Assembly: GCA_030867875.1 (NCBI GenBank)
Contig: JAOWCC010000655.1
Span: forward strand, 12,546,269 to 12,610,268
Length of the DNA: 64,000 bases
Source: Actinernus sp. WN-2022
Taxonomy: Eukaryota; Cnidaria; Anthozoa; Actiniaria; Actinernidae
Direction: 5' to 3'
Notes under the pieces: model-generated
What the model was told of the DNA's origin: nothing
Seen by the model: the letters and a program-made list of their open reading frames with translations, nothing else
The model's database searches: none
Program-made: the position numbers and the translations under genes
In this document: positions 44,701 through 58,895 of the stretch, piece after piece
How positions within the stretch are numbered: the first letter of the stretch is position 1
Layout: the number at the start of each line of letters is the position of its first letter

Positions 44701-47700
44701 TATTGTTATATCGTTTGTTCACGTTATTAAGCAACAAAACCTGTATGTTTAAAAGCCCAGTAGACTTCATCTGGTCCCTGAGGTCGCCGGTGTACCAAGA
44801 ACGTTACTGATGGAACCAGTACCAGTTATGAGATTGGATACTAGTTAATTTATTCTCACTTTTTAACATTAGCAAGCGAGAGGAAACTGTTAAACATTAA
44901 AGTAAGACAAAACGAATATGGGATGTGGTATGATTTTCATTTCGTCGTTTACTTATAGTAATTATATGTAGCACCGTGTATGATTGCATTAGTTTCAGTA
45001 TGGACAACAGGCTAGAACTTGGAATCGGGATCTCTGCAAGCAGCATTTTAAGTTAAGCGTTTAGGGTATCTGGGATATAAGTGCTGCGCGAAGCTCAGTT
45101 GGTCTTTTCTGTTAATTTAGGTGGCCTTTACATATGAATTGACACCATACGGTAAGGGGGAAAACAACACATATCCCTTAGCAGAAAACACCTCTGGTCT
45201 GGTGAAGCCTCGTAATCGCTATGTTGAAATCTCTTGTCAAAACCTTTTTCAAATATTTTTAGAATAGAGCAATTGATAAACTCACCTGGGAAATACTGCC
45301 TATGATGGTGTCTTTCTCACTGGCAGAGTTTACTGGGCTTATATTCCTGGATATTGCGGCCGCTCCCGCCATTGTTCGTTTGTAATCACGAATATGCTTA
45401 ATGTTTGATTGGATTTTAAAATCCCAACCATCTTATCCTTTTACTCTAACATATGTTAATCTTAGAGTGTTCAGAAGAAGGCGGGCGTCGCTGTCATTTT
45501 AGACCATGTATGGATTGAAAGAAGACCCTCCTAGGAAGGGAGAAATTGCGTCATTTAATGCACCCGGCATACTCTGCTTAACAGATAAGTCGTTGATTTC
45601 AGGTAAATGTCGTTTTTTGTAGGCCAAACAAGTATTACGACACGAAAAGAAACTGTTCATAATGAACCAAGGAGACCTGAATACTTCGAGGATTCACCGA
45701 TAGCTATAGCATTAGATGTGATTGAAAGTGACGTCAAGGTTGCATATTTAGCCTCCCACATGGAAGAAGGAGGAACTCAAGAGAAAACAGAAAACGGTGA
45801 TAATAATGTAAAGACTAGGGATGACTCGATATCGAATGATAAACTAACCTCAAACAGCAATAATAAAAAGGGTAACGTTCGAGGTGAAAATATTTATATA
45901 ATGAACAGCAATGATGAGGTGAGAAAGGATGCTGAAGCACCGAATGCTAATGAACAAATATTTGGTACTGACGTCAGAGAAGCTACATACCACAAGGATG
46001 AGAGCAGTGATAAGACAAGTCGAGTTGATGTTGAGAATGTCTCGCAGCCAAACACAATTGGAAATACACCTAACGAAGAAGGCAACTTGAAAGAAATAAT
46101 ACACCACATGGAGGAGGGCAGCGATAAGGATAGGACAAGAACATCAACAAAATCTGATCAGGTCGTTACTGCGAGCAATACTGCCCATACGCAAGGTGAT
46201 GTAAAAGTTTTGGATGGAAACCTATCAGAAGAAGGCAACCCCGAAAACGGCCATCCAAAAGACATCTCAACGAAAGAAACAATACCAATTATTACTCTCA
46301 ATGATGACATGGAAAAGGTAGAGATAATAAAATCAAATACTACTTCTGTCAATCAAGGGCTATTTAACAGTGAAGAAAGTGTGACAAAGGAGGCAAGCAG
46401 CAATAGCAATGTTAAAGATAAGGTCAATCGTGTAGCAGGAAGTACTGTTGACGATTCTCGGGCAAGTAGTTATGTGCCCGGAAATAACGTCGGCGATCTT
46501 CGAAGAAGCGGTCATCGGAATAAAACTGTAGAATCCGTTAAGGAAAAGTTAATTGAAAATAACCACGAGGAAACAAAAACAAAGGCCCTTGAAGCTAAAC
46601 GAAAGCTTTCCACGGCTTTACGTTTGGCCTGCAAGGCGTTACCATGGCAACACATTAGTGATCTCGCAACCCCTGCGGTGCTGTCATTAAGTCTGTTTCG
46701 AGCGTTCCCATGGAAGGAGCTAAGTGTTGCTGGAGTACTTCGGAGATTGACAAGCTTGAACGAGCTGGATTTGTCTAATAACCAGATTGGTCCACAGGGA
46801 TTCAGGGTGGTCTGTCTGGCAATGTCTAAGAACAGCACGTTGTCTTCTTTGAATGTAGCTAACAACTTGGCTGACACGGATTCCTCGGTAAGTATACTAT
46901 TTGTACTTGACAATACTTATACTTTACAACTATACACCCGAAGTTGTACATATTCATACTCGTGAATTCCTTCCACTGAAATTTAAGCAAATCTGCAGGA
47001 AACAACTTCAAAATTAGACTGGAATCAGCAAATAAAATTTTCATATTCACCGCGCTACGCGATGAATTTAGCGACATAGTCAGTACCTCTCGACCAATCA
47101 GAACCCTCAATACCTCAGTGTCACCTAAACATGACAGATATCCAGCGATAGCTGTTATCCGATCGAATTAAAGTGCTATTACTGATCTTTCTATGAAATG
47201 CTACATCATTTCAAAAACGTAGAAAACAATGAAATCGACTAAAACATCAATAGTTACGGATATTTTCAATACATGTTTAATGGCAATTCCAATCGCAACT
47301 ACTCAAATTATATTCCATACTGATTGCTTCTGCTCCAATACACTTATTACGTGAGCAAAACGACTAGTAAATTACCTCGTTTGCAGTGAGCTTGCTTATA
47401 ATTAAGTCCCCAGTCTCTTTGTAATAACCAGTCGAGAGTGTCAAGAAGTTCTACTTTCTTCATCTGAATCCTGAACTCCAAAGTCGATTGTTTTCGACCA
47501 CAAACTACAAAACGTTGAAGCGAATTCAGTCCTGAGATATTGCTCATCCATGGCCATTACTTTAACAGTTCCAGCAAATGTCCAACATGTGTTGGTCGTT
47601 TCTCGACGGCCAAGAAACAAATCCTGTGCAACTTTGTATGCGTTCAAGTGGAAAACATCCGAGTCAAGCTCAACTGCGAGGTGCAATATTCATGCGAATA

Positions 47701-50700
47701 ACTTACAGCCACTGGTTCCCTTTTTGCTTGAATTTTGAACATTTAAAATAACTTATTACTTTAACTAAAAGTATTATGAACTAAAATATACTTTACATCC
47801 CGAATACAATATTATTTGAGGGGTTTTTCCAACTGTTTTCTAACGTTTAGCTCATCTACGCTCCAAGTCAAAATCAAAAGGCACCAAAATCGTGCACAAA
47901 CATGCCGTGCGTGCTACTAGATTCCCTACAGAAACGATTTATGAAATAAAGATGTGCCCTTTGCGAGTTTTTGGGATAAAAATATGTTTTGTTATCGATG
48001 TGTTGAATAATAAAATTATTATCCTGTTCGATTTTGCGGAATATCGCCTATCAAACATGCGCGCGGGAGAACAGGATACTTAAAAAAACGATATATGTAC
48101 CTGTAGTGTGCTTCTATCTCATCGCACCCTTCCTCCGAAATTTGAGGAAATCATTTGGCAGCGGTTTTTAACATTTAGCTGGAATCAGCAGCCCTCCTAT
48201 TCACCGCAGTATACACGTGGTGATCCGAGGTAGAGGTTCCTATCAGTTGGTAATTGGCGAGGGGCAAAGCCCCAACTCGACTATCACAGTCGATAGAAAC
48301 CAGGACCAAGAGCGAGAAGTATGATTGTGTGAAAGAAATGGAGCTGACATTTTGCGTATTCACTGACCTTTTAACTGATTTGCGTAGCTTTCTTTCGCTT
48401 CGTTTTCCTGTTTCTTTGCCTTTTTTTATTTCAAAAAATCAAAATTTTGGGTCAGATGAGAAAAATGTGGGGATGGCCTAAAGATAAACACATTTATCAT
48501 TTGACTCAAAAGTCAGTGTAGTTGTAACGGGCGGTGGGATTGGCTACGTTTTACCTTATTATACAAAGCTAGATGGTCAACTGTGATTGGTGAACTCAGA
48601 TCCTACAATTTTGCTTTTGTTTGCAAATACTTTCTCGGGGGTTGTTGGACATATGACCTACGCAAACAATAACCACACCATCGTGAGACAAATTCTACAA
48701 GTTTCCTAATATTTTTGCTATCTTTAATATAATTCCGAATATGGTATTATTGTGACTTTTTCTTGTTATAAATGTATTAGTTGCACGTTTTAATTATTAG
48801 CCTAGTGGTTTCTCATTGGGCTTCCTCGCCACTATTATTTGTAGATGATTTCTCTACTTGCAAAGTGCGAGTAGAATTTAGAAATGCGAGTAAGGTATTA
48901 CGATAACTTGCAACTGCTGCTAGTAGAATCTTGCTAAAGTATGTGTAGTTTTATACGTGGTTGTTGCTAGTGGATCGGACCATGTTGCTAGTAAAAATTA
49001 GTAGTTGTTAGCGGTATTTTTCTCTAATTTCAAGCCCTAGTGACTACTTTTAATTACTATAATCTTAGTGGCAAATAAATAAAACTCAATCATTTTTTTT
49101 ACAAAAGAAATCGATAGGAATTATGCTGACCAGAAACAGAACATTGAAATACCTGGACGTGTCTGGTAATGATCTCGGGAAAGACTACTTCTCGCGGTGC
49201 GTAGGGCCAGCGTTGCGAGTAAACCGCTCACTGAAGACCCTGAAGTGCTCTAGTTGTGGCGCTAGTGAGATGCTGGCGATATGTGAGGCGTTGGGTGCAG
49301 CGGATGGCAACAGGACATTAGAGGGACTCGACACAAGTAACAATCAGTTAGGAGAGGAATTTGGGAAGGGGATTGGTATCGCATTAAAGGTATCGTGGAA
49401 ACCATATTTTACAGCAACTGGTCATATTGTCGGTTTTAGATCTCGAGACAGTGGACTCAGATTTCAACATCGGTTTCTCAATAAAATCAATGCGTGCATT
49501 ATAAACAATGCAACGGTTTGACGACGGTGAAACAGGCCGATTAGTCCAGAGGATGCTCAATACAAACTTCACAGGATTTCGGCAGAGCATTTTCTCTTTT
49601 CTTCGCTTTGACGAAGGGCTAATTAACCAGATGTCCGTACGTTTTCACTTTTGATAGCAAAAAGGTTCGGACCAAGTGTGGAAACAATAATCAACTTGAA
49701 GGAAAAGAAAACCGAAATTAACGTATCAGTTACAGTGTGAGCGAGTGATGAATTGTAGACAAGGAGGATTCACAAATCGACTGCGTAGTCCCGTGAGTCA
49801 AAAATGCCGGTTTTTTTTTTTCGTTGCGTGTATTTAACAAACATATTCCATTCTGCCGTGCGTCTGTCCTCTTATAGAGGCACAGGTGACGTCACAACGG
49901 GAAGAGGACAAAGAAGTGCGCCACGAGACGCAGTCGAGATAATACACGTTCTGCTTACGTTTTGGCGTCATTTATGCATCTATAAGAGGACAGACGCACG
50001 CAAAAATGGAATCTATTTGTATAATATAATAATCGCAAACTAAAAACTGAAAATATCGAATAAAAACGAGTTCAGTAATTGGTTTTTCGCGCGCTCGTGA
50101 TGCCATCCATGTGTATGTCCTCTAATACCACACGGCTCTTGACCAATCAGAGCGCCCGTTTCCGACTGATTATTATAATTGGGCCGCGCCAAGCGGAAAG
50201 GAACCTTATGACATATGACGTCATTTCTAGAAAAACGCGCGAAAATAAATTAGTTTGAATTTAGTCAGTAGAGCAAGCGGTTCACAGGCTACCAAAGAAT
50301 CAGTAGAATCAAAATTACTTCCACAAATCTGTTTGAATCGGATAAAAATGAAAGAAAACTGGAAGAGTAATAATAGAATCGCATAGCCAAAGCTGAATCA
50401 CACGGTGCATTTGCGAAATCAGACGCTGATTGGCTGAGACGGAGTGGTGATTCAGAGTGGAATCACCACTGTAGACTACGCGCGCTATTTATAACTTGGC
50501 AAAATATCAACAAAGTACTAAATCTTCAAGTAATTCATCGGACTATGCGATTCAAGGAAAATCACATGCCTGACTCGGTAATTCCACGTTAAATTGCACT
50601 CGAAAAACCGATATCGCCCTCGTCGCGTCGAAGCGACTCGGGCGATATCGGTTTTCTCGTGCAATTTAACGTGGAATTACCTCGTCAGGCATGTGATTTT

Positions 50701-53700
50701 CCTATAGTAGCACATGTTTTCATTCATTAGAAAGACATCTTATAAGAAACGGCTTTTCAATTGAAGAATAAATTTGTAAGAGTCCTAAAGCTGGCTTGTG
50801 AACGATGCAAGCGCTGGTTCGAGTGTCTGCCGTTGTTCAACTTTTATCCTTGAATATATTGCGAAACAACTGCAATAGAGGCTTTATGTGTAGATGAGAG
50901 GGATGATTAGGAGATTGTTGGACTGCCAGAGCATCTTGAAGATAATTTTTAATTGAGGATTGCTAATTTTTAATGCTGCAGAGAATGAGTTTGAGAATTG
51001 AAGTGACGGCGAGCCTGCACTTTGATTCAGCTTGTGAAAGGAAGCCATGAGGAAGGTTTTTGCGATCTAAAGTAGCTTTCCAAGCAGCTTTATTAATAAC
51101 TCGAAAACAAAGTTTAACATTTTCCTCTACTACAAATTTGCAAGCTATACAACAACTCCTGTAGGGATACGATGGCGAGATCGCTATAAATATTACATTG
51201 ACTTCATGTTTTCTCTTTTCAAGCGCGATCACTTGTCAACGAAATGAGAACGGTTGTTCGAGTACAACATTTGAAGAGCGATTTTTCTACTTTAGGAACT
51301 GAATTTTGTCAAATCATTATTTCCCTTATCTAAATCAGCTATCCAACTGTTCCAAACTGCCCTTAACTCAAAATGGGCAAAATGTGTCATAAGGTCCGTT
51401 CGTTTTGGCGCGGCCCACATAATAAGTGTATAAAGTATTTATAGAAGAACCTATACGCGGAGGTCCAAGTAGATAATGCTTCACTTTCAGTAAGTAATCA
51501 TTCCTTTTTTCCAAGCACAATATGGCAACTCCAAGGTATTTGAAATTCAGAAAGTTATCAAAATAAAAACTCTGCACGATCTTCGATATACTCCCGGCCA
51601 TTATCTTATGTTAAAATGATGTTGCAATCAATGATTGAGAATGTTTTTGACTCGCATAGGTTATCTTCTTTTCCTTTCCTCCATTTTCCCTTATTAATGT
51701 TCTATGTGTATAGAGCTTCGCTATAGTTTGTGACCTTGTGCTGTCTCTTTTCCAGCGAAAAAACTGCTCTTTAAAAACCTTAGATATCCACGCGACGAAC
51801 CTAGGAGTGGAAGGAATGGCTGCTGTTCTGAAAGGAATAGAGGAGAATGAAAGCATTGTGTTACTTAATATTGGAGGACACGAGGTAAGAAATCGCTAAT
51901 TTTGCTTACTCAATTGTTTTCCCAATATAAATCATTGATACACGCCAAGTAATCTTCCTTTTGCTTGTAGTTTGCCACAGGTAGCCTGAAGCCTGTCGTT
52001 TTACTTCAGTTTCGAGTTTTCTCTAGAGAATTGCGAATTTTGCTCAAAATGGAATCAGGATCTATACGACTCTTTCTTTTGGAGATGCTGAGGAAACTCT
52101 GAAAGTCTCTCTACATCTCTTCCTGCTTCGCGTTTTGTGACTGGCTATTTGTTTATCGTTTTCGTAAAACTGTTGTACAACGATAACGATAACAAACCGA
52201 CGATGGAAATGATAATAATGAAACTGTGTCGTTTTATTCAAGGGGAACTGAACCCTAAATCAACTTTAGCTCTAAAAATCAATTTAATTTATATTATGAA
52301 GAACCTTAAATTATGATTCAATTTATCGTGTTTTCCTCGTCGAGAAAAGAAAATATGAAAACGTTTCCCACAATCTCTGCTATGTACAGACGGTTGAAGT
52401 CTTCTAATTTGTGACGTCACGTACCGATTACCAGAAATTTACGACAAAATGGCGGACGGTAATTTGCTGGGCCTTTAAAAATGGCCGCTGGTATTACAGT
52501 AAAATGTATTGGGGAAAGAACATAAAGCTGAAATTTTAATACTGGAGTAGTTCGCCCAACACTTGCCAACCTCTAAATCAAAAGAGTAACTACTATAGAA
52601 CGTGTTACACCAGCTTTAATATATTTAAAGTAAACCTACGAACCACCAAATCTTCGAACGTGAAGCTACCAATACGGCTGTCTCTATTTTTCTCAAAAAT
52701 CTGTGAGTAGCTTACCTTCTGTTCATTGCTGCAAATTTTGTACTGGTCGCCATTCCGCAGTGCTGAATTCGTAAAACACTGATCGATGTTGTATAGGCTT
52801 CGCATTGCAACACAAATCAGTCTTGATTAGCACCCCTAAATTACGCCAAATGTACTTTAAAAACAGCACAAATCCAAGTTCAGCTTCTCTGTTAGATTTG
52901 AACGGGAAAAACACCGATTTTGAGGCACTTTTTCACCGAAAGTAAGGCTTTCTCTTCCATTGTCTCTGTTTTCTGGCCGCCATCTTTGGCTGAAATCCTG
53001 GACTTCTGTAGGGGTACTGCTGAATAGTTGTACCGTTGGCTCTTAATCTCAGGCCATTCTCGGCTGTAGATATAAGTCGAAAGTTTTCCTCTACAAAAAA
53101 AGTTATTTTTACATGACTGAACTTGAAAATCAGAAGTTGAATCCCAAAATAAATGTTGTGATTCCTCCGCTTTCTTACATAAAGCAGCAGAATGTTGATA
53201 TGTTTCAACTTGCTTTAGCTATGGGGATCCTATTAGTTGAGTGTAATATTTAATCAAGTAATCAGATGCATCATAATTATTTTTCTCTTATTCAGATTTC
53301 TGATTTCACATGTTTTGTTTTCCATAGCGCATAGCATACGCTTTTAACGCTGAAGTTTTAACATTAATCCATGTATTTCGTTACTTTCAATCAGTTTTGT
53401 TAGGGCCACAAGGGAGAATACTGCATTATTGTAATTGTGCACCCTCTTTAAACAAAGTGTTATCAATCAATCAATCAACACTTTATTTAAAGAGGGTGAA
53501 ACTAAATAGTACAAAATACTAATAAACTTGTGGCCCTCTATCTATCTATCTATCTATGAAAATACGCGATTTTGTTTAATTTGCATACATCAGAGCATGC
53601 TCCGTTACTACTTAGTAGTACCGCTGGCTCAAGTTATCGAAGGCGCGAAATGTTGTAAATTTCTGGTAATGCGGCGGGGAATAAAATAGTCCCGGCATTG

Positions 53701-56700
53701 AAAAGCTGGCCTAATGCTCCTAATTGTGGACCATTGTGTTTTCTTTGTGCTGGAGGTGTGATTAGTTTTCCTTGGTATGTATGACGTACGATATGGGGAA
53801 ATTTGCACTGAATTGAGCCGCCATACAAGCTAGATTTATCAGCGAAGAATCGGTAATTTTTACCTCCAAAACTTAGTTCTCCTCATAGACGCGCAACAAA
53901 GAGAAATAAAGTAGCAGAACGTATTTCTTTCGAATGCATCTTTGTATTGTCGCATATCAATAAAATAGCAAGCAAAGGTGTCGTTTTGAACTTCCCGCGG
54001 CCTCTTCCATATTAGGAAAATTCCATATTCCATATTTGGAAGAGCTGCCACGACATTCAAAATGGCGGTTTCTAGGTCCCAGACCTCTAAATCGACACTC
54101 GTTGTTTGATATGTTGGGTTGATTTAGGATTCAATTCAGCTTTAAGTTTGAAGAGCTAATTGGGCCACAACGAATACATGGTTTTCCTATCGAATTTAAA
54201 GATAACCCTGGGTCTTGGAACAAGTTGCCGTTAAATTGTTGGCAATATGGTCTATGTTGAAAATATGTTGACAACATTGGAAAATATATTTTAGTTTTTG
54301 AAGAAATTGGATATAAATATAAGCCATTTTGGGCTTTGAATTTCACGGGCGTCGCCATCTTGGATCTGATTACGTTTTTTTGGCGGTCCCTATTGTTATA
54401 CGACAAAAGCTATTGTTTTCTAAAAATAGGGACCGCCGCGAAACGGTATCAAATCCAAGATGTCGACTCCTGCGCCCAAAATGGTTCATACTCATGTCAA
54501 ACAATTTTTTCAACGTATTTTCGAATTAGACCGTATTGCCAACAATGTAACAGCAGCTTGTTCCAACAGACATGGTTTCCTTTAACAATTTTGCACTTTC
54601 GAGGTTTTCAAAAGCTGCTCAATGCGAGTGTTCCTCTCGTGCATTCACTCACAGCCTTTCAAGACCTCAAGCGTGCATTGTATTAGACAAAGAGAACCAA
54701 TCACATTGCACTTAGACAACGAGAACCAATCACATTGCACTTAGACAACGAGAACCAATCACATTGCACATTCATAGGAGATGGCTCAGAACCATCTTGT
54801 ATTTGTAATATGCATTTACTCCATAAGATGCACAGATGCTCCTCCATCATAGAACTCCTCTACTGCTGTATCACGCACCCCAAGATACAAAACCTTTGTC
54901 TTGACAATACGAAATCTATTGAAGTCGACGGCGAATGGGGTCCAAAAAGTAAGTATTGTAAGTAAGGACAGTTGAAACTATCGTAAGCCACAGCCCTTAA
55001 TGTCAAACGGAGGTGGTCGGTTAAAGTGCTTAACTAAGCCTTAGCCAATCCGCCGTACAGAAAAAGATGGCGACAAACATTTACCCACAATCCTCTGCGC
55101 ACAAAAATCTTTAAAAATCGTTATAAAGTCGTGGTTGAGAGTTTTTAAACAGGAACTGTTGCCAATACACTGTCATTGAAGAGACTAGAGGATTTCTACT
55201 TGTTTTTTTACAATGTTAGGTTCGCAAGGGATTGTGGTCAAATGTACAGCTGCTATCTTATTTTGTATGGTGGATTATCAATGATATTTAAGGATCCAAC
55301 GGCAAAACACCAAGACCGACATAGGGTGAACAGTTATTAACTTCTGCCATTTTCGTTTATTTAGGAATGCAATTTCAGTGACGTTATTTAAGTCAGAAGA
55401 CAATTCTAGTTCGTTTTGCTCTGTTTTGTGTAAATCCACTTATTAAAAGATATTTCAATAAGATTCCAATGATCAATTGCCTGACGCCTGAAAAGCAATG
55501 ACAAAATAAACAAAATCAATATCTGATATTACAGTGGCGTCTACGAATAGCAGTTTCAGCGGTATTGATCCGAACGCCTCACTTCGATGTAATGAAGAGC
55601 TATTCAAAATGTGTATCTAAATTAGTCGTGCTTGTTAGAGAGAGTGTTGGTGTCATGCAAGAATGATGGTTTCAATGGTGCTTCATTACATCGAAGTGAG
55701 GCGTTCGGGTCAACACCGCTGACACTGCTATTCGTAGACGCCACCGTAATTGCAGCTATTCAGTTTTAAGTCATTAGCATAATGTTCCTTAAATGATGTC
55801 ATTTCATGGGTTTTAAATTGCCCAAAAATGGTTGTACAATATTTAAAACACTTCACAGCACCCACATCATCGATTTCTGACTAGAGCTCATAAGCACTAT
55901 ATTTCGCGCCATGTTTGCACCCCTTTCAAAATGTCGGAATTAACCGCGAACTGGTCTATTGTCCCGGTCTTATGTTTCCCGCATTTCTATTCCAGAGGTG
56001 GTATTTTTTATATAGATTGATAAATGAATAGATAGGTGGCATACAATTTCAAGTGGTAGACGTTTTTCCTCTTTGAAAAAAGTATATACTGCTCTTTTTT
56101 TCAGCGACAACCACAAAGCCTTCTGGTACAACTTCACCAATGACCAGGCTAAGTATCGCTGGGTGTTCGCTCAGTGACAGTCTCGTCAAATCACTAGCCA
56201 ATGAGACAAAGACAATGCTGCCTCGACTGAATGTATTAGACGTTTCTAACAATCCAAGCCTTACTGCTGAATGCTTACATTCTTTCTGTCAAATGACGTG
56301 CGAGTCAGGTAAACAGGAATGTCAGCCTCATTCATTTTAAGTGAATGTCTATTTAAATATATGTCATTTTGCCGTGGCTCTGTCCACTTACAAATGCACC
56401 GATGAAGTCAAAACCTGACGATATGAAAGACGTCCGCCATGACCCGTAGTCGAGATGCTCGACGTTTTGTCTCGTCATATAATACCACTCTGAATGCGAA
56501 TTGCGCTGTTTATTGTAAAATGTCTATTATACATGTAACTGCTAGTTTTCTGTATACAGTTGAAGTTTCATGTCAACTATCGGATCTGAGGAACCAGCGA
56601 ATATTGCAGTACCGATCGAGACCTGTATTCTGATTGGACCCATTATACTGTATAGCTCTATTGTTTTTGTACTGCTCGTTCTAAGGTTTAGGGTGTTTTG

Positions 56701-58856
56701 TATAGTAAGCCAATACTGTGGCTTGTTTCGAGCGGTACTGTCTGGCTCAAACTAGTAGGCATCTTTCGAAGTACGCTGTACTGATGGGAAACAAACTTCT
56801 GTATCGACTCTCATGGATATCATTTCATGATGTTCTTGTAATGTGCTTACTTGAGCCTTGGCATGGAACATTTCACTGGAAAAACCAGCCAATATCAATA
56901 GTATGGGAAACAGACATGGACAAATGTTGTAACATTATTGTACTTCTGGTTTTTGGGGGTTGACAAAATTTTAAGTATGGAAATTTCATGGAAATACCAA
57001 ATATTATCCTATCAATGTTACATTTCAGTCATTCAGCTTTACTGTGAAATACAGGGCGGTATTTCATGGTTTTTCTATGAAATACAGAGCGGCATTTTAT
57101 GGCTACACCAGGCCAATTGAATTGTAGGAGAATTCGCGCCATTTCTTTATCAGCCAATAAGAATTCAAGAATTTTGCCACTCGAAACTTTTGTTTTCCAA
57201 TACATTTTGCAATCCGGTAAGTTACTTTGTTTCGTGATAAATCTTCCCGTTTTATTTTATTTTTAGGATAATTCGGTAAAGGCTCGTTATATACCAAAAA
57301 ATACCAATTTCTCGTGAAATATTCACCCGTATTCCATAGAAAACCATGAAATAACCTGTAATTCTTGGGATACCATGGTATTTTAATACAATGAAAAAAA
57401 TACAACATTTTTCTACATATGGTTTTACCATACTATGGAAATTAGCTGTTTTTTTCCAGTGTTTGTTCTGGAGCAGTAGTGTATCTGAATGCGCTCACAA
57501 TGACCCGCACTATAAAACAGAATACTCCTCTCCCTTTCTCTCCTTTGGTGATTCAACATTTGAAATTCAGAACAGTAAAATCAAGTAAGCAAGCTTTCCA
57601 TTTTCTCATGTTATAATACTAAATTGCTGAGACTAATATACAAATAAGGCAACAACATATACAGCATGAAGCTAGTTGCTTGGCAATGCCTGTCGACAAA
57701 CACTTTTGTTCATGTTTTGACAATAAGCACTCAAGTGTCCAATTTGAATTTCGCGCCATAACAAGTGACAGGGATCGCTGATTGACACTTGTCATTTTTA
57801 GCCAATAGGAGAGCTGCGTTCGACGAACGCGGGGAACTCTAAAAGGTATTACTTGCCAGCAGGCTCTTATTTCCTTTTCTCCCCTTCCCCTCCCCCCTCC
57901 TTCCCTTTTCTCCTCGCTCCATTTTGACCGTGCGCCACAGGTAGCCCAATCCGAAAACAAATTAGCAAAAAAACACCCATAAGAGCCGCTAGCAGGGTGA
58001 CGAGGGACAAGAGCCCGAAACATCAGCTGCACCTCGCGTATCCTTGGCTTGAATAACTAAGTTTATAAAACCACATACACAAAATAGCTGCCCTTAGATC
58101 TTTCCACTTACACAAATCGTCATTTTCTACGTTTCTTTTATCTTGTCAATTTGTTATTTCTAATTAATATTTCCCCGCTTTTAGATGCAAATATCGCGTG
58201 CCCCATACAAGCCCTGGATTTTGCTCTCAACAACGCTGAAGATATCCCGGACTTCCTTGCGAAGGAACAACGCCTACAACGTCTTAAGCATCTTAGCTTG
58301 AGAAAATCAAAAATTACCTCTGCCAAACTTGTCGAGTTTCATCAATTTATTGCTGGGGCACCTTCAGAGGAACACGTGGCTATTACGTCACTCAATCTCG
58401 ATGGCATCAAGCTCTCTGGGACAAACACCCTGCAAGGCATTCTCGGAATTGCCGATAATTTTCTTCCCAAAATGCCTTGCGCACTTACATCGTTGTCTCT
58501 TGGGGGATGTAGCCTGAATGATAAAGATACGAAACCACTGTTGATTGGAGCTGCGAAGAGATTAGGGCTTAGAAGCCTGAAGTTATCCAGCAACCGACTA
58601 ACGGAGACTAGTGTTGTCAACTTTGTTGATGCATTGGAAGGGACATGTCTTATAGAATTCATGGATTTGTCCAACAACAAGGTAGGAACAAGGAAATGCC
58701 ATGTTAATGATAATGATACTAATGGCGATAGTGATAAGAACTAAATGAAGATGATGACAATGAGAATGATAACTAAAAATTATCATCTTCTTCATCTCAA
58801 GATCATCATTATTATTATTATTATTTTTATTATTATTATTATCATTATTATTATTA

Positions 58857-58895
<39 letters not shown>

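Noticed and set aside
47441..47738. Gene in intron 3 of the LRR-RRM gene
   Set aside because: Open on both strands over the same bases with no recognised domain.
49384..49521. Extension of the LRR frame past 49389
   Set aside because: The LRR pattern ends exactly at the donor, and the next exon restores the 28-residue spacing.
54735..54827. Coding sequence upstream of exon 6
   Set aside because: The frame runs into the 31-bp tandem repeat and breaks LRR spacing and intron phase.
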